Shown here: one piece after another, positions 5,279 to 12,953 of the stretch | Layout of the letters: the number at the start of each line of letters is the position of its first letter | Numbering within the stretch: position 1 is the first letter of the stretch | NCBI GenBank assembly: GCA_004562975.1 | Contig: SFQP01000093.1 | Location: 1 to 13,351, forward strand | Length of the DNA: 13,351 bases | Origin: a bacterium | GTDB taxonomy: Bacteria; Bacteroidota; Bacteroidia; Bacteroidales; Bacteroidaceae | Reading direction: 5' to 3' | Program-made: the position numbers and the translations under genes | Notes under the pieces: generated by a model | The model's database searches: none | What the model saw: only the letters and a program-made list of their open reading frames with translations | What the model was told of the DNA's origin: nothing

Positions 5279-7384
5279 TTAGTAGGCAATCTTGCTCACC
5301 TTGTTGCCCACCTTGACGATATAAACGCCGTGAACGGGGAGCGTGGTTACGGTTTGCTGAGCGTTGGCGGCGGCGATGCGGCTACCGTCGGCGTTGTAAA
5401 CCGTCACGTCCTCGTTGTGGGGATTCACCACCGTCAGGCGGTTGCCTGACAGTTTCACTGCGGCACCCTCCATGTCGGCCTGTTCAATGCCGCTAACCCT
5501 GACGTTGACGCGTTCCAGGTCGGAGAAGGCACTCTCCTTGTAGCTGCCTTCGACACCGGGAGCGTTCACCATCTTCACGGCACTCACCTTGTGGTAAACC
5601 TCCATGCCGGCCAGGCTGTTGGGCAGATCCACGTTGATGGCAGCACCTTCGTGCATGAAGGCGTAGCGGAAGGGGTCAACCAGGTATTCGCCGGCCTTGT
5701 AGTTCTGGGTGATTTTCACGTCGTCGATGTAGAGGTTACCGGGATAGCTCACACCGAAGATGCCCACCTTGGAGCGTGCGGCACCCTTCGTGAGCTGTAC
5801 GGTGAAGTCCTGCCAGCTGTCCGTGATGGTACCGGGGTAAACCAGTTCGGCCTGGTTGAATTCGCCTGTTTCCTCGTCGTAGTTGAAGATGGCTACGGCA
5901 CACTGCGTGGCACCCTCGTGCTTCTGGCCTTCCGTATCCCAGAAAGCCGACACTTCGCCCATCAGCTTCACGTTGAGGGTGAACTTGCCGCCGTCCTTCG
6001 AGAGGTCGAGTTCGGGCGAGATGATGCAGGACTGCTCGTGGTTGTACAGGTAGTGGTAAGCGTCGACGCAGGCCATGCCTTCGGCGTAGGGGATGTAGTT
6101 CTGTCCGTTCCAGCCGGCCTGGGTAAGGCCCACGAGGTAAGTGTCGCTGTACACGTTGAAGTCATGTTCCTCCAGCGTGTATTCGGGGTCGCTGCCGTCA
6201 GACTTCTTCAGGTTGTTGAAGTCCTCGTTGGTAACGATGAACTCGCCGTCGGCCTCTGCCACGCGCTTGCCGTAAGCCCAGTAGTTGTAATAGTTGGCCG
6301 AGGGCACCACGCTCCACGAAGCGTCGTAGGATTCCACCTCATCCTCTCCGCCATTGACGGGGTTGAGCACCGGAGCGACGAGGTTGAACACGGCCTGCAT
6401 GGAGCTTTCGAGCGACTGGTGGCCTTCCTTCACGGCACGTACGGTGTAGTAGTACGTGGTGCCGGACTCGACTTCTGTGATGTGCAGCGTGTTGGTCTCG
6501 GCCTTGAGGTCCTCCTTCACCAGCTCGTATTCGCCGAGCAGTGCATCGTATTCGTAGAGGTTGACCAGATAGTACTCAGCACCCTCCACTGCTTCCCAGT
6601 TGGCATCGAAGCTGGTGCCCTGGTAGTTCGTGTGGGGCTTGGTCAGCGGCATGGCGATGTAGGGATCGACCACGTACACCTCGATATCGTCCAGGTAGAC
6701 GCGGCTCTGGCCGTTGGGCACGAGGTTGAGCAGGGTGTACTCGCCGCAGTCGTGGAAGACGAATTCATACGTCTGCCATTCGTCGGTGATGTCGGGGCAA
6801 ATGTAGTCGTCGAGGAACCGCCAGGTGGGCGACATGTTGAAAGTTTCCGCGCCCTGAACGATGAAGTCCGAAACCGTTGCGCCCTCGTCTGTGCGAGCCT
6901 TGAAGGTCAGCACAGCCACGCGGTCGTAGGCGGCCAGGTTGAGCATGGGCGTGTTGATGTGTCCGTAGTCCTTCTTCGTGTCGATGCAGAGCACACCGCC
7001 GGCAGGGAACACATTGTAGCCGCCCCATCCCGGGGTCTGGAAATATTCGTCCTTGAGGTTGATCCAGGGATATTTGTATTCAGTAGCCACCATCTTGACC
7101 GTAGCGTCGGGGTTGCCGATTTCGCCCGTTTCGAGCAGGGAGAAGTCCTCGGTCATCACCGTCACTTTCGTACCGTAGTCCAGCGGGTTGATGCTCTTGG
7201 GCTTAGCGGCCTTTGCCACCGTCTTGACGGTCGGGCTTTGGGCATTGCGGATGGTGAAGGGGTTTTGTGCGTTGCGTGCCTTCAGTTCAGACGCGGTGCT
7301 GAGGCTTGTGGCGGCAGAAAACGTCTGTGCTCCGGCCACGAGGGAGCAGGTGGCCAAGGCAGCGGTAAGTAATAAGTTGCGCAT
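5279..7384 (-). CDS. Secreted T9SS protein with two jelly-roll-like domains and an FN3 domain
   Basis: A 701-residue exported protein of unknown function. Residues 1-19 are a signal peptide (MRNLLLTAALATCSLVAGA). Residues about 77-240 form a beta-sandwich that starts at TEDFS and ends in the pattern RVYLDDIEVYV, as in MAM/jelly-roll-type carbohydrate- or protein-binding domains. Residues about 244-335 form an FN3 domain (FDANWEAVEGAEYYLVNLYE and TTYYYTVRAVKEG). Residues about 345-560 contain a second sandwich, again starting at NEDFN and ending in NLYIDDVKITQ. Residues about 645-701 are a T9SS type A sorting tail (TVYNADGSRI then GVYIVKVGNKVSKIAY). Such proteins pass the outer membrane through T9SS and are usually anchored to the surface or released. 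No catalytic motif is visible. It has its own terminator, and the GGTTAT inverted repeat lies directly upstream. Confidence 0.87.
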   Translation of the reverse strand: MRNLLLTAALATCSLVAGAQTFSAATSLSTASELKARNAQNPFTIRNAQSPTVKTVAKAAKPKSINPLDYGTKVTVMTEDFSLLETGEIGNPDATVKMVATEYKYPWINLKDEYFQTPGWGGYNVFPAGGVLCIDTKKDYGHINTPMLNLAAYDRVAVLTFKARTDEGATVSDFIVQGAETFNMSPTWRFLDDYICPDITDEWQTYEFVFHDCGEYTLLNLVPNGQSRVYLDDIEVYVVDPYIAMPLTKPHTNYQGTSFDANWEAVEGAEYYLVNLYEYDALLGEYELVKEDLKAETNTLHITEVESGTTYYYTVRAVKEGHQSLESSMQAVFNLVAPVLNPVNGGEDEVESYDASWSVVPSANYYNYWAYGKRVAEADGEFIVTNEDFNNLKKSDGSDPEYTLEEHDFNVYSDTYLVGLTQAGWNGQNYIPYAEGMACVDAYHYLYNHEQSCIISPELDLSKDGGKFTLNVKLMGEVSAFWDTEGQKHEGATQCAVAIFNYDEETGEFNQAELVYPGTITDSWQDFTVQLTKGAARSKVGIFGVSYPGNLYIDDVKITQNYKAGEYLVDPFRYAFMHEGAAINVDLPNSLAGMEVYHKVSAVKMVNAPGVEGSYKESAFSDLERVNVRVSGIEQADMEGAAVKLSGNRLTVVNPHNEDVTVYNADGSRIAAANAQQTVTTLPVHGVYIVKVGNKVSKIAY

Positions 7385-7412
7385 GTTTTTTAGATGTGTT
7401 AGGTTGTTGCTA

Positions 7413-7420
7413 TTAAAGTA
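7413..7420 (-). promoter_or_regulatory. Weak -7-like box before the 701-residue protein gene
   Basis: On the - strand TACTTTAA matches TAnnTTTG in seven of eight positions. It touches the edge of the long inverted repeat, so its -33 region would lie inside the repeat, where no TTTG is seen. Weak support. Confidence 0.2.
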
Positions 7421-7609
7421 TCGGAGGTTATGAGATATGAGGTTATCAGGTTATGGTTGAAAGTTATAAGGTTATTGGGTTATAAGGTTATAAAGTTACT
7501 ACTGTAACGTCTGAATGTCATCCATTCAAATAGTATTTTTATAACCTAATAACCTTATCCCTCATAACCTCAACTATAACCTCTTAACCTTATATCTCAT
7601 AACCTCCGA
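7421..7609. repeat. 189-base inverted repeat built of GGTTAT units
   Basis: The outer arms 7421-7445 and 7585-7609 are complementary over 25 bases with one G-U pair. The inner arms continue with further matches (AGGTTATGGTTGA against AGGTTATAGTTGA, TTATTGGGTTAT against TTATTAGGTTAT) with small length differences, around a loop of about 7497-7540. The left arm holds about seven (A/G)GGTTAT-like units and the right arm about six in reverse. It fills most of the 254-base gap between two - strand T9SS genes. It could act as a terminator, a transcript-end stabiliser, or be a repeat element. No clean target duplication is seen. Confidence 0.85.
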
Positions 7610-7638
7610 AACATAAAGTCAGCTGTTATCCGGAGAAA

Positions 7639-9654
7639 TTACTTCACCTGCAGCTTGGAAGTGTAGACTTTGCCGTCTTCGGCCACAGCCTTCACTACGT
7701 AAGCGCCGCTGTTCAGGTTCAGCTTGCTGTTGTTGCCCTGAGCCACGGTCTGGCCGGCTACGTTGTAAACCGTAACCTTGGCAGCCTTGAAGCCGTTGAA
7801 GTTGATGCTGCCCTTGGCTGCGTCGTAAGCTGCGGTGTTGCCGCCTGCAGTTGCGTTCTTAATGCCGGTGTCACTGGTGAGAGCGAGGTGCAGAACGGGA
7901 AGTCCTTGACGGGCATTGCAAGCATTTACGAGCATGTCGGCACTTTCAAAGTCGAACTGCTGGCTGTTGCTGCCGTAGCGCAGTGTGCGGTAGATATCGG
8001 AGGAGCCGTCAAATGCGTAAGTCTTGAAGATCATCGGAAACTTGTTCTCCTGAACGCTCTCTTCCTGAACGGTAACTACGAGGTTCTGTGTCACGTCATA
8101 GTCGAACGGCGTGGTGAGGTCAAAGATGAGGAGGTTAGAGCCGAGCTGCGAGGAGAAGGTACCTTCATAAACGAGCACTTGGTCAGTCAGAGGAATCCAT
8201 TGATCGAGAGCTACTACTGAACCCCAGCTGCCGGCTTCATAAGCCTCGATGTCGGTGGCGCCGAGATAAATCTTCACGGGAACGTCGGTAACTACTGCAC
8301 CGTCGTTGTCTTTGTACTCGAAGGCCAGACGGCTGATGGTAGCTGTGCCGGAGAGCGGTTCCTGGAAGTCAGTAGGATAGTAGATAGACTGTGTCGTGCT
8401 GTAATCCTTCCAGAAGTAGAACGGCAGTTCGGTCACATCGGACATGTTCTCGTTCGTGTTGGCTTCAGCGTTGAAAGGCACGGTGCCTTCGGGCGAAACG
8501 GTCACGTCGAACGGAGCGGACATGTTGTTGGCTGCCAGTTCGTCGCCTTCCATTTCCACCACGGCGGCATACTGCGTTTCACCTTCCATGTCGGGCAGGG
8601 CGGTCACGGTGATGACGGTTTCTTCACCGACAGCGAGCACGTCGGCCACTTTGGTCTGACCCAGTACCACCTGGTTCTCGCCATCAATGCGAACCATCTT
8701 CACTACATAGTTGGATGCTTCGAGGCGGCCTTCGTTGGCAACGGTCACCTTGTAGTCAGCGGGCGTTTTGTTGCTCGGGTTGGTAGCACCCTTCACGCTC
8801 TTGACGGCCATGTCTTTGTCAACCACTTCCTTGATGCTGGCACCGCAGAGGCTCAGGTTGTCATAAGTGTTGGCGGTCAGCAGGTGGAAGCCGAAGTTGT
8901 ATTCGCCGTCAGCCTCGGGAGTGAATTGGGCATCGAACTTGTGGCGGCTGTACATCTGGTCGTTGCCGAACTGGCGAACTTCCTTCAATACGGTGGCCTG
9001 AGCCTCGGCAGTAGTGCCTTCACCCACGGTGATGTCGAAGTCGTGCTTCGTGGGCTGGTCTTCCGAGTCAACCCAAGCAAAGTAGATGTCGTACTCCACC
9101 TTATAGGTGTGGCCTGCCTGCAGCTTCACAGAGGGAGAGATGGCATAGTCATCGCTGTTGCCGTAGTCGTTGGTGTAGATGAACAGACCGGTGCTGTTGG
9201 GATCCCAGTTAGAGTAGTAGAACATCGTCCCGTCGGCGTTGTTGTCCACGATGGTCCAGGCATCGGCTTCGGCATAGGTGGCAAACTCTGTGGTGTAAGG
9301 CACCTCGTAAGCGGGGCCGGCCATGACGGAATACGATTCGGCGGGTTCACCGGCACCCTTCTGGGTGGCAGGCGTGATGACGTAGGAATAATTCAGCAGT
9401 GCGGGCAGATTTCTGTCAACCAATGAAGTCTCCACAATTTTTTCTGCCACCATCACAGAGTCGGGCAAACGCTGTACGCTGTAAGTAAGCGTAGCGGCAT
9501 CGTAGGCACCCATGTGCTGTCCCTGAGTGGGAGCTTCCCACGAAAGGTTTATTTTGCTGCCGTCGCGGCTGATCTGGATGTTCTGCACTTCAGCAGGCGT
9601 ATCTTCGCCGACGTAAACATTCCAGCTGTTGGGAATACCTTTCTGCTCATCCAC
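7639..9654 (-). CDS. T9SS surface protein, C-terminal fragment (FN3, jelly-roll, CARDB-like, sorting tail)
   Basis: A 671-residue frame whose first codon is an internal GTG. The sensible reading extends upstream to about 9675 (TYYVLAC), the last strand of the first FN3. Domains in order: FN3 at about 20-112 (VQNIQISRDGSKINLSWEAP, NYSYVITPATQKG); a jelly-roll at about 118-275 that starts YTTEFATYAEADAWTIVDNN and is of the type common in Bacteroidota surface proteins; a CARDB/FN3-like domain at about 278-386 (YKVTVANEGRLEASNYVVKM); a beta-rich region at about 396-590 with TATISRLAFEYKDNDG and a cysteine-containing ACNARQGLPVLHLAL; and a T9SS type A tail at about 610-671 (VTVYNVAGQTVAQG, SGAYVVKAVAEDG, YTSKLQVK). 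No enzyme motif is seen. Without the N-terminal part it has no signal peptide. Confidence 0.8.
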   Translation of the reverse strand: MDEQKGIPNSWNVYVGEDTPAEVQNIQISRDGSKINLSWEAPTQGQHMGAYDAATLTYSVQRLPDSVMVAEKIVETSLVDRNLPALLNYSYVITPATQKGAGEPAESYSVMAGPAYEVPYTTEFATYAEADAWTIVDNNADGTMFYYSNWDPNSTGLFIYTNDYGNSDDYAISPSVKLQAGHTYKVEYDIYFAWVDSEDQPTKHDFDITVGEGTTAEAQATVLKEVRQFGNDQMYSRHKFDAQFTPEADGEYNFGFHLLTANTYDNLSLCGASIKEVVDKDMAVKSVKGATNPSNKTPADYKVTVANEGRLEASNYVVKMVRIDGENQVVLGQTKVADVLAVGEETVITVTALPDMEGETQYAAVVEMEGDELAANNMSAPFDVTVSPEGTVPFNAEANTNENMSDVTELPFYFWKDYSTTQSIYYPTDFQEPLSGTATISRLAFEYKDNDGAVVTDVPVKIYLGATDIEAYEAGSWGSVVALDQWIPLTDQVLVYEGTFSSQLGSNLLIFDLTTPFDYDVTQNLVVTVQEESVQENKFPMIFKTYAFDGSSDIYRTLRYGSNSQQFDFESADMLVNACNARQGLPVLHLALTSDTGIKNATAGGNTAAYDAAKGSINFNGFKAAKVTVYNVAGQTVAQGNNSKLNLNSGAYVVKAVAEDGKVYTSKLQVK

Positions 9655-10087
9655 GCAAGCCAGTACGTAGTAAGTGGGTCAGCACAGCTATAGATTCACT
9701 GTCGAGGTCGTTGCGGTAGATGTTGATGGCGTCAATCTTGGTCAACTCGTCGCCGCCCCAGCTCAGCGTGGGGTTCGTCCAGGTCAGGATTACCTGTGAG
9801 CCGTCCTCAGAGAAAGTGCTCGAGAGATTTTCTACGCGTGCAGGAGCTTCGGGAGCTTCGGCAAAGTAGGACGGAATGGCCAAGCCCCAAGAAGTGTCGT
9901 AGCAATAGCCGCCGGCGGTGCGGTCGTCTTTGTCTATGGGGTTCGACAGGTTACCCGTTGCTGTATCGATGTAGTACAGATACTGTTGGGAGTATCCCCA
10001 TTCGTTGAACTGGCAGAGAAGACCGTAGAGTTCACCCGTGCTGTAGTCGAAAGCGATGGTGTTGTTGTACCAAATCTTGAAGGGTTT
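9647..10087 (-). CDS. T9SS surface protein, middle fragment (end of propeller and start of FN3)
   Basis: This is the continuation of the N-terminal fragment in the -1 frame and has no start codon of its own at the true junction. The first visible codons read PFKIWYNN. The propeller-like pattern continues (STGELYGLLCQFNEWG, QYLYYIDTATGNL), then a linker GLAIPSYFAEAPEAPARVEN. An FN3 domain begins with VILTWTNPTLSWGGDELTKI and INIYRNDLDSESIAVLT. It then goes out of frame and stops at TGA 9647-9649. The ATG at 9883 would give a 78-residue product without signal peptide, which is unlikely to be made or useful. Confidence 0.65.
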   Translation of the reverse strand, partial: KPFKIWYNNTIAFDYSTGELYGLLCQFNEWGYSQQYLYYIDTATGNLSNPIDKDDRTAGGYCYDTSWGLAIPSYFAEAPEAPARVENLSSTFSEDGSQVILTWTNPTLSWGGDELTKIDAINIYRNDLDSESIAVLTHLLRTGLRG

Positions 10088-10905
10088 TTCAGGGTGATGG
10101 CTTTCGGGTCGATTTCAGCAAAGTCATTTTCGGGGTCCAGACGGGTGAGGTAAGAGCCTTCTATAGTGAAGTAGCCTTCCTCTTCCGTGCTGGGCTGCAT
10201 GTCGCAGCGGATGGCCCAGAACTGTCCCTTGGCATCGATGGCAAAGGCGGGATAGTAGTAACCCAGCTTCGTGTCATCAAGCAATTCGCCGCTTTCGGGG
10301 TCAATCGTGCCGATGTGGCTAACCAGGTTTTCAGAATCTCGGCAGATAGCCCACAGCTCTTTGGTGTCAGGGTTCTGGCACATACCCTCCACGAGCAGCC
10401 AGTCGCCTTTCAGTTCTTTGATTTCTTCGCTGATGATGGTACGTTCGCCGGTTTCAGGGTTGAACTTCATGAAGTTGTGCGGCCAAGAGCCAACACCCAG
10501 GTCATAGGTGATACCCTGGAAGCCGACGTAAGCGGTTTCATTCGTTTCGGGGTCGGTGTAGAGCGTACCGCCGAACATCGTTACGCGGCGGGTGGGGTCA
10601 AAGTCGCGGTCGGCCATGATGGCCACCTTCTCGGTCTCATAGGTGTTGCCCGAATAGAAACGGATGAGACCGGGGTCGTTTTGATAGTCTGTCTGCGTCG
10701 AGGCATACATCTTTACTCCCAAAGCTTTGTCTGCGTTCACGTCGATCACTCTTGCAGGAGCTTTCTTCTGAGCGCCGGGAGCTGCAACTTTAGCCAGTGG
10801 AGCCGGCAGGCGGTTGACACCTTTCTTCTGTGCCACAGCTTCCGTACTTCCCACTGTAGCCAGCATCAACAGCAGGCTGTTCAGCAGTAAAGTTACTTTT
10901 CTCAT
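9934..10905 (-). CDS. T9SS surface protein, N-terminal fragment (propeller-like)
   Basis: A 323-residue frame, of which residues 1 to about 275 are meaningful. Residues 1-25 are a signal peptide (MRKVTLLLNSLLLMLATVG then AVA-Q). A basic, Ala/Pro-rich linker follows to about 55. Residues about 60-275 carry repeated turns of the type DPETNE, NPETGERT, NPDTKELWAI and DPESGELLDD, as in beta-propeller-like or WD40-like secreted Bacteroidales proteins. After ITLKNP the frame is wrong: the last 48 residues are Thr/Ser-rich nonsense, while the -1 frame continues sensibly with FKIWYNNTIAFDYSTGELYG. It follows the 535-residue protein gene after 60 bases that hold a GNRA-loop hairpin. No good promoter is seen in that gap, so partial read-through is possible. 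Confidence 0.75.
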   Translation of the reverse strand: MRKVTLLLNSLLLMLATVGSTEAVAQKKGVNRLPAPLAKVAAPGAQKKAPARVIDVNADKALGVKMYASTQTDYQNDPGLIRFYSGNTYETEKVAIMADRDFDPTRRVTMFGGTLYTDPETNETAYVGFQGITYDLGVGSWPHNFMKFNPETGERTIISEEIKELKGDWLLVEGMCQNPDTKELWAICRDSENLVSHIGTIDPESGELLDDTKLGYYYPAFAIDAKGQFWAIRCDMQPSTEEEGYFTIEGSYLTRLDPENDFAEIDPKAITLKNPSRFGTTTPSLSTTARVNSTVFSASSTNGDTPNSICTTSIQQRVTCRTP

Positions 10906-10922
10906 AAGCTGAAAAAATTTAT

Positions 10923-10944
10923 ACCGTCCCGTTGCCGGGACGGT
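10923..10944 (-). terminator. GCAA-loop hairpin between two secreted-protein genes
   Basis: A perfect 9-bp stem, ACCGTCCCG (10923-10931) with CGGGACGGT (10936-10944). On the - strand the loop is GCAA, a stable GNRA tetraloop. The - strand continues ATAAATTTTTTC, so a T-run follows six bases after the stem. It is a likely terminator of the 535-residue protein gene, perhaps partial since the next gene starts 18 bases later. Confidence 0.65.
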
Positions 10945-10965
10945 GGGGTTAGTAAATAAAATAGG

Positions 10966-12573
10966 TTATTTCACGATGATTTTCTGTGCGCTCTTGCCTT
11001 GGCGTTTCACGTAAACGCCCGGTGTGAGCTGGCTCTTGGCCACTTGGCAACCTTGCAGGTTGTAGTAAACCGGCTCGCCGGCAGCCTGTGCGCTGTCTGC
11101 GCTGTGGATGCCCGTGTAGGCACCTTCCGGCAGTTCGAGGTTGAACTTCGATTTGTTGTTGGCCCAGTACCAGGTGGCGAGCACATCGGGGAAGTTGATG
11201 AGGAGCATGTCCTTCGGGAAGGTGATGACGTTGCCTTCCAGCGTACCGAAGTAGCCCAGTTCCTTCACCTCCTCCTTCGTCTTGCCTTGCTCCAGCGCAC
11301 GGTCGGCCTTTGACCAGAGTACCATCTTGCCGTAGCCCATGTCGTAGCCGCAGCCGTCCTCCATCTGCTTGATGGAAACGCAAGCGGGGTCGGTGGCGTC
11401 AATCTCCATGTAGTAATGGCGCGAGTTGTCGTAGGTGAGCGAGTTGGAGTAGGGATAGTTGGTGCCGTAGGGGTCCACCAGGCGGAAGTAGCCCGGGCGT
11501 TCCGTGCTTTCTTCCACGTCGACGGCGTAGGTGCAGCTCGTGATGCCGGAAATGGGCACTTCGCAGTCAGCGAGGAAAGCCTCTGTATAGAGAGCCTGTC
11601 CCAGTGAGTTCCAGCCCACGTTGTAGAACTTCAGTTCCTGCGTAATATGGGCCGGCTGCTGCGGCTCGCCGTTGTAGTAAGGCACGGCGATGATGGTGTA
11701 GATGCCGTCGGCGGAGTAGTCGAAGAGCACCTCCTGCGAGGAAGTGATGTCCTGGTAGGCACAGGTGCCGGCGTGCATGGCGGCCAGCGAGTCGTTGCTG
11801 GCTTCGCCCTGGAACATGGCCACGCGCACCTTCTCGCAGCCGCTGCCCACGTTGAAGTGGACGGACAGCTGGTCCTTGTCGGTGCCCTTGATGAGGTCGA
11901 GCACGGTGATGGACACGTCGAGGTCAGGAGCTCCCGGCAGTTTGAGGCGGAAACCGTTGTTGTAGTTGGCAAAACGCCATTGCTCGTCCGGCGAAGAGGC
12001 GTATTTCACTAACAGCGAGCCGACGGGGAAGGTGATGCAGCCGTTGCGCAGCGTGCCGCAGGCACCTTCGTCTATCGCGCCGTCGAGGTTGCCCTCGTGG
12101 TCATATTTGTAGCCGGCGATGGAGTAAATCTCGATAACGTAGAGGGATTCGTTATCTGCCTCGGTTTCAAAGTCGAAGCCCGTTTTGTAACGGTGCAGGA
12201 ACACGTGGTCAGGGTCGGTGGCATCCACCAGCATGTAGGTGTCTTCGTCCAGCGGCTTGGTCGAGGCGTAAGGATAGTTGCGGTAAGGAGTCACCACGCG
12301 GTACAGGCCCGGTTTTTCCACGCTCTCTTCCACTTCCACGTCAAATTCCAAACACTCCACCACGTAGAGCGTGGTGAAAAAGTCGTCGCGCATCCGTCCG
12401 GTTCCCAGCGAGGTCCATTGTCCCGCTTCGTCCACACGTTGGGCGGCGCGGCTTTGTTGGGCCGTAGCCTGAAAGAACTGGGCGTTAGCTTCAGCCCTGC
12501 GTTGAGGCTGTGCCGTTGCCCATTGACACAATGAGCACAGGAACAGCAATGTGAAACTTCTGAATAGCTTCAT
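10966..12573 (-). CDS. Secreted T9SS protein with a duplicated domain of unknown function
   Basis: A 535-residue exported protein. Residues 1-21 are a signal peptide (MKLFRSFTLLFLCSLCQWATA). Residues about 53-216 and 321-486 are two copies of one domain. Each begins W(T/N)SLG, then EES-E-PG-(L/Y)-(Y/F)-R-V-PY (82-97 and 354-369), YPY (100-102 and 373-375), DATDP (117-121 and 392-396), GTL then ITFP (173-183 and 443-453), and a final F-L-LP (213 and 482 region). Between them lies a beta-rich, FN3-like part (about 218-310). Residues about 500-535 are a T9SS type A tail (VYYNLQGCQVAKSQLTPGVY, then KIIVK). I recognise no catalytic residues; a surface-binding role is inference. The ATG at 12573 is right in front of the signal peptide. 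Confidence 0.85.
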   Translation of the reverse strand: MKLFRSFTLLFLCSLCQWATAQPQRRAEANAQFFQATAQQSRAAQRVDEAGQWTSLGTGRMRDDFFTTLYVVECLEFDVEVEESVEKPGLYRVVTPYRNYPYASTKPLDEDTYMLVDATDPDHVFLHRYKTGFDFETEADNESLYVIEIYSIAGYKYDHEGNLDGAIDEGACGTLRNGCITFPVGSLLVKYASSPDEQWRFANYNNGFRLKLPGAPDLDVSITVLDLIKGTDKDQLSVHFNVGSGCEKVRVAMFQGEASNDSLAAMHAGTCAYQDITSSQEVLFDYSADGIYTIIAVPYYNGEPQQPAHITQELKFYNVGWNSLGQALYTEAFLADCEVPISGITSCTYAVDVEESTERPGYFRLVDPYGTNYPYSNSLTYDNSRHYYMEIDATDPACVSIKQMEDGCGYDMGYGKMVLWSKADRALEQGKTKEEVKELGYFGTLEGNVITFPKDMLLINFPDVLATWYWANNKSKFNLELPEGAYTGIHSADSAQAAGEPVYYNLQGCQVAKSQLTPGVYVKRQGKSAQKIIVK

Positions 12574-12645
12574 AAGGTTCTAAAAATGTAAATATAAACT
12601 AAATGAGTAATGCGAAAAATAGGGTCTGACAGAAAAGAAATGGTA

Positions 12646-12685
12646 CGCCCCGACAGACTACAGACGGGTCTGGCAGGGCGTTTTT
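12646..12685 (+). terminator. Terminator-like hairpin in the leader of the 535-residue protein gene
   Basis: A 13-bp stem with two mismatches (12646-12658 with 12668-12680) followed at once by TTTTT (12681-12685) on the + strand. No + strand gene precedes it. On the - strand it would be a leader hairpin about 75 bases before the ATG, without a T-run directly after it. Confidence 0.5.
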
Positions 12686-12703
12686 CAGGTTATTATTCGT
12701 GCG

Positions 12704-12734
12704 CAAAAATAGTTACCGCGTGAGAGATTTCCAA
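12704..12734 (-). promoter_or_regulatory. Candidate promoter of the 535-residue T9SS protein gene
   Basis: On the - strand: TTG (12732-12734), 20 bases, then TATTTTTG (12704-12711), an exact match to TAnnTTTG. The leader would be about 125 bases and would contain the hairpin at 12646-12680. A weaker box, TATATTTA, lies nearer the gene. Confidence 0.5.
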
Positions 12735-12953
12735 GAAAATTGAAGAAAAAGATTAAATAAAAATCAAAAATCTCTTTCGTTTTGACAAGTTAAGGCGATA
12801 AAAGAGCGTAAAATTGAAAAATTTGTGTGGTGTCATCGTGAAAATGTCAGCCTGTTGGGAGCGGGACACACCACCGCCGTCTGAATTACTGTCTGCCGTA
12901 ATTTTTTGCGTTTCGGATGTGAAAAGGTGAAGGGGAGATGACGTGTTTTTTCC

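Larger units (their letters stand above)
7639..10905 (-). pseudogene. Large secreted T9SS surface protein, interrupted twice
   Basis: Three open frames form one protein of roughly 1,100 residues: a signal peptide and propeller-like N-terminal part, two FN3 domains, a jelly-roll, a CARDB-like domain, another beta-rich domain and a T9SS tail. The first break is a one-base loss at a run of five A (10085-10089 on the + strand as TTTTT), which moves the reading to the -1 frame. The second, near 9676-9690, returns it to the original frame. There the first FN3 domain jumps from ESIAVLT to TYYVLACVDE, about 15-20 residues short of a normal FN3, so a deletion of 2 more than a multiple of 3 is the simplest reading. 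Whether the gene is truly dead or the assembly is wrong cannot be told here. Confidence 0.72.

Noticed and set aside
5591..7372. Long + strand open frame of 593 residues opposite the 701-residue secreted protein gene
   Set aside because: Shadow frame of a GC-rich gene: Val/Gly/His-rich, without any family resemblance. The opposite strand has a signal peptide, domains and a T9SS tail.
7421..7609. Insertion sequence remnant or MITE with target duplication
   Set aside because: The arms are internally repetitive and no matching direct duplication is seen at the flanks (AAAGTA left, AACATAAAG right). A MITE-like origin cannot be shown.
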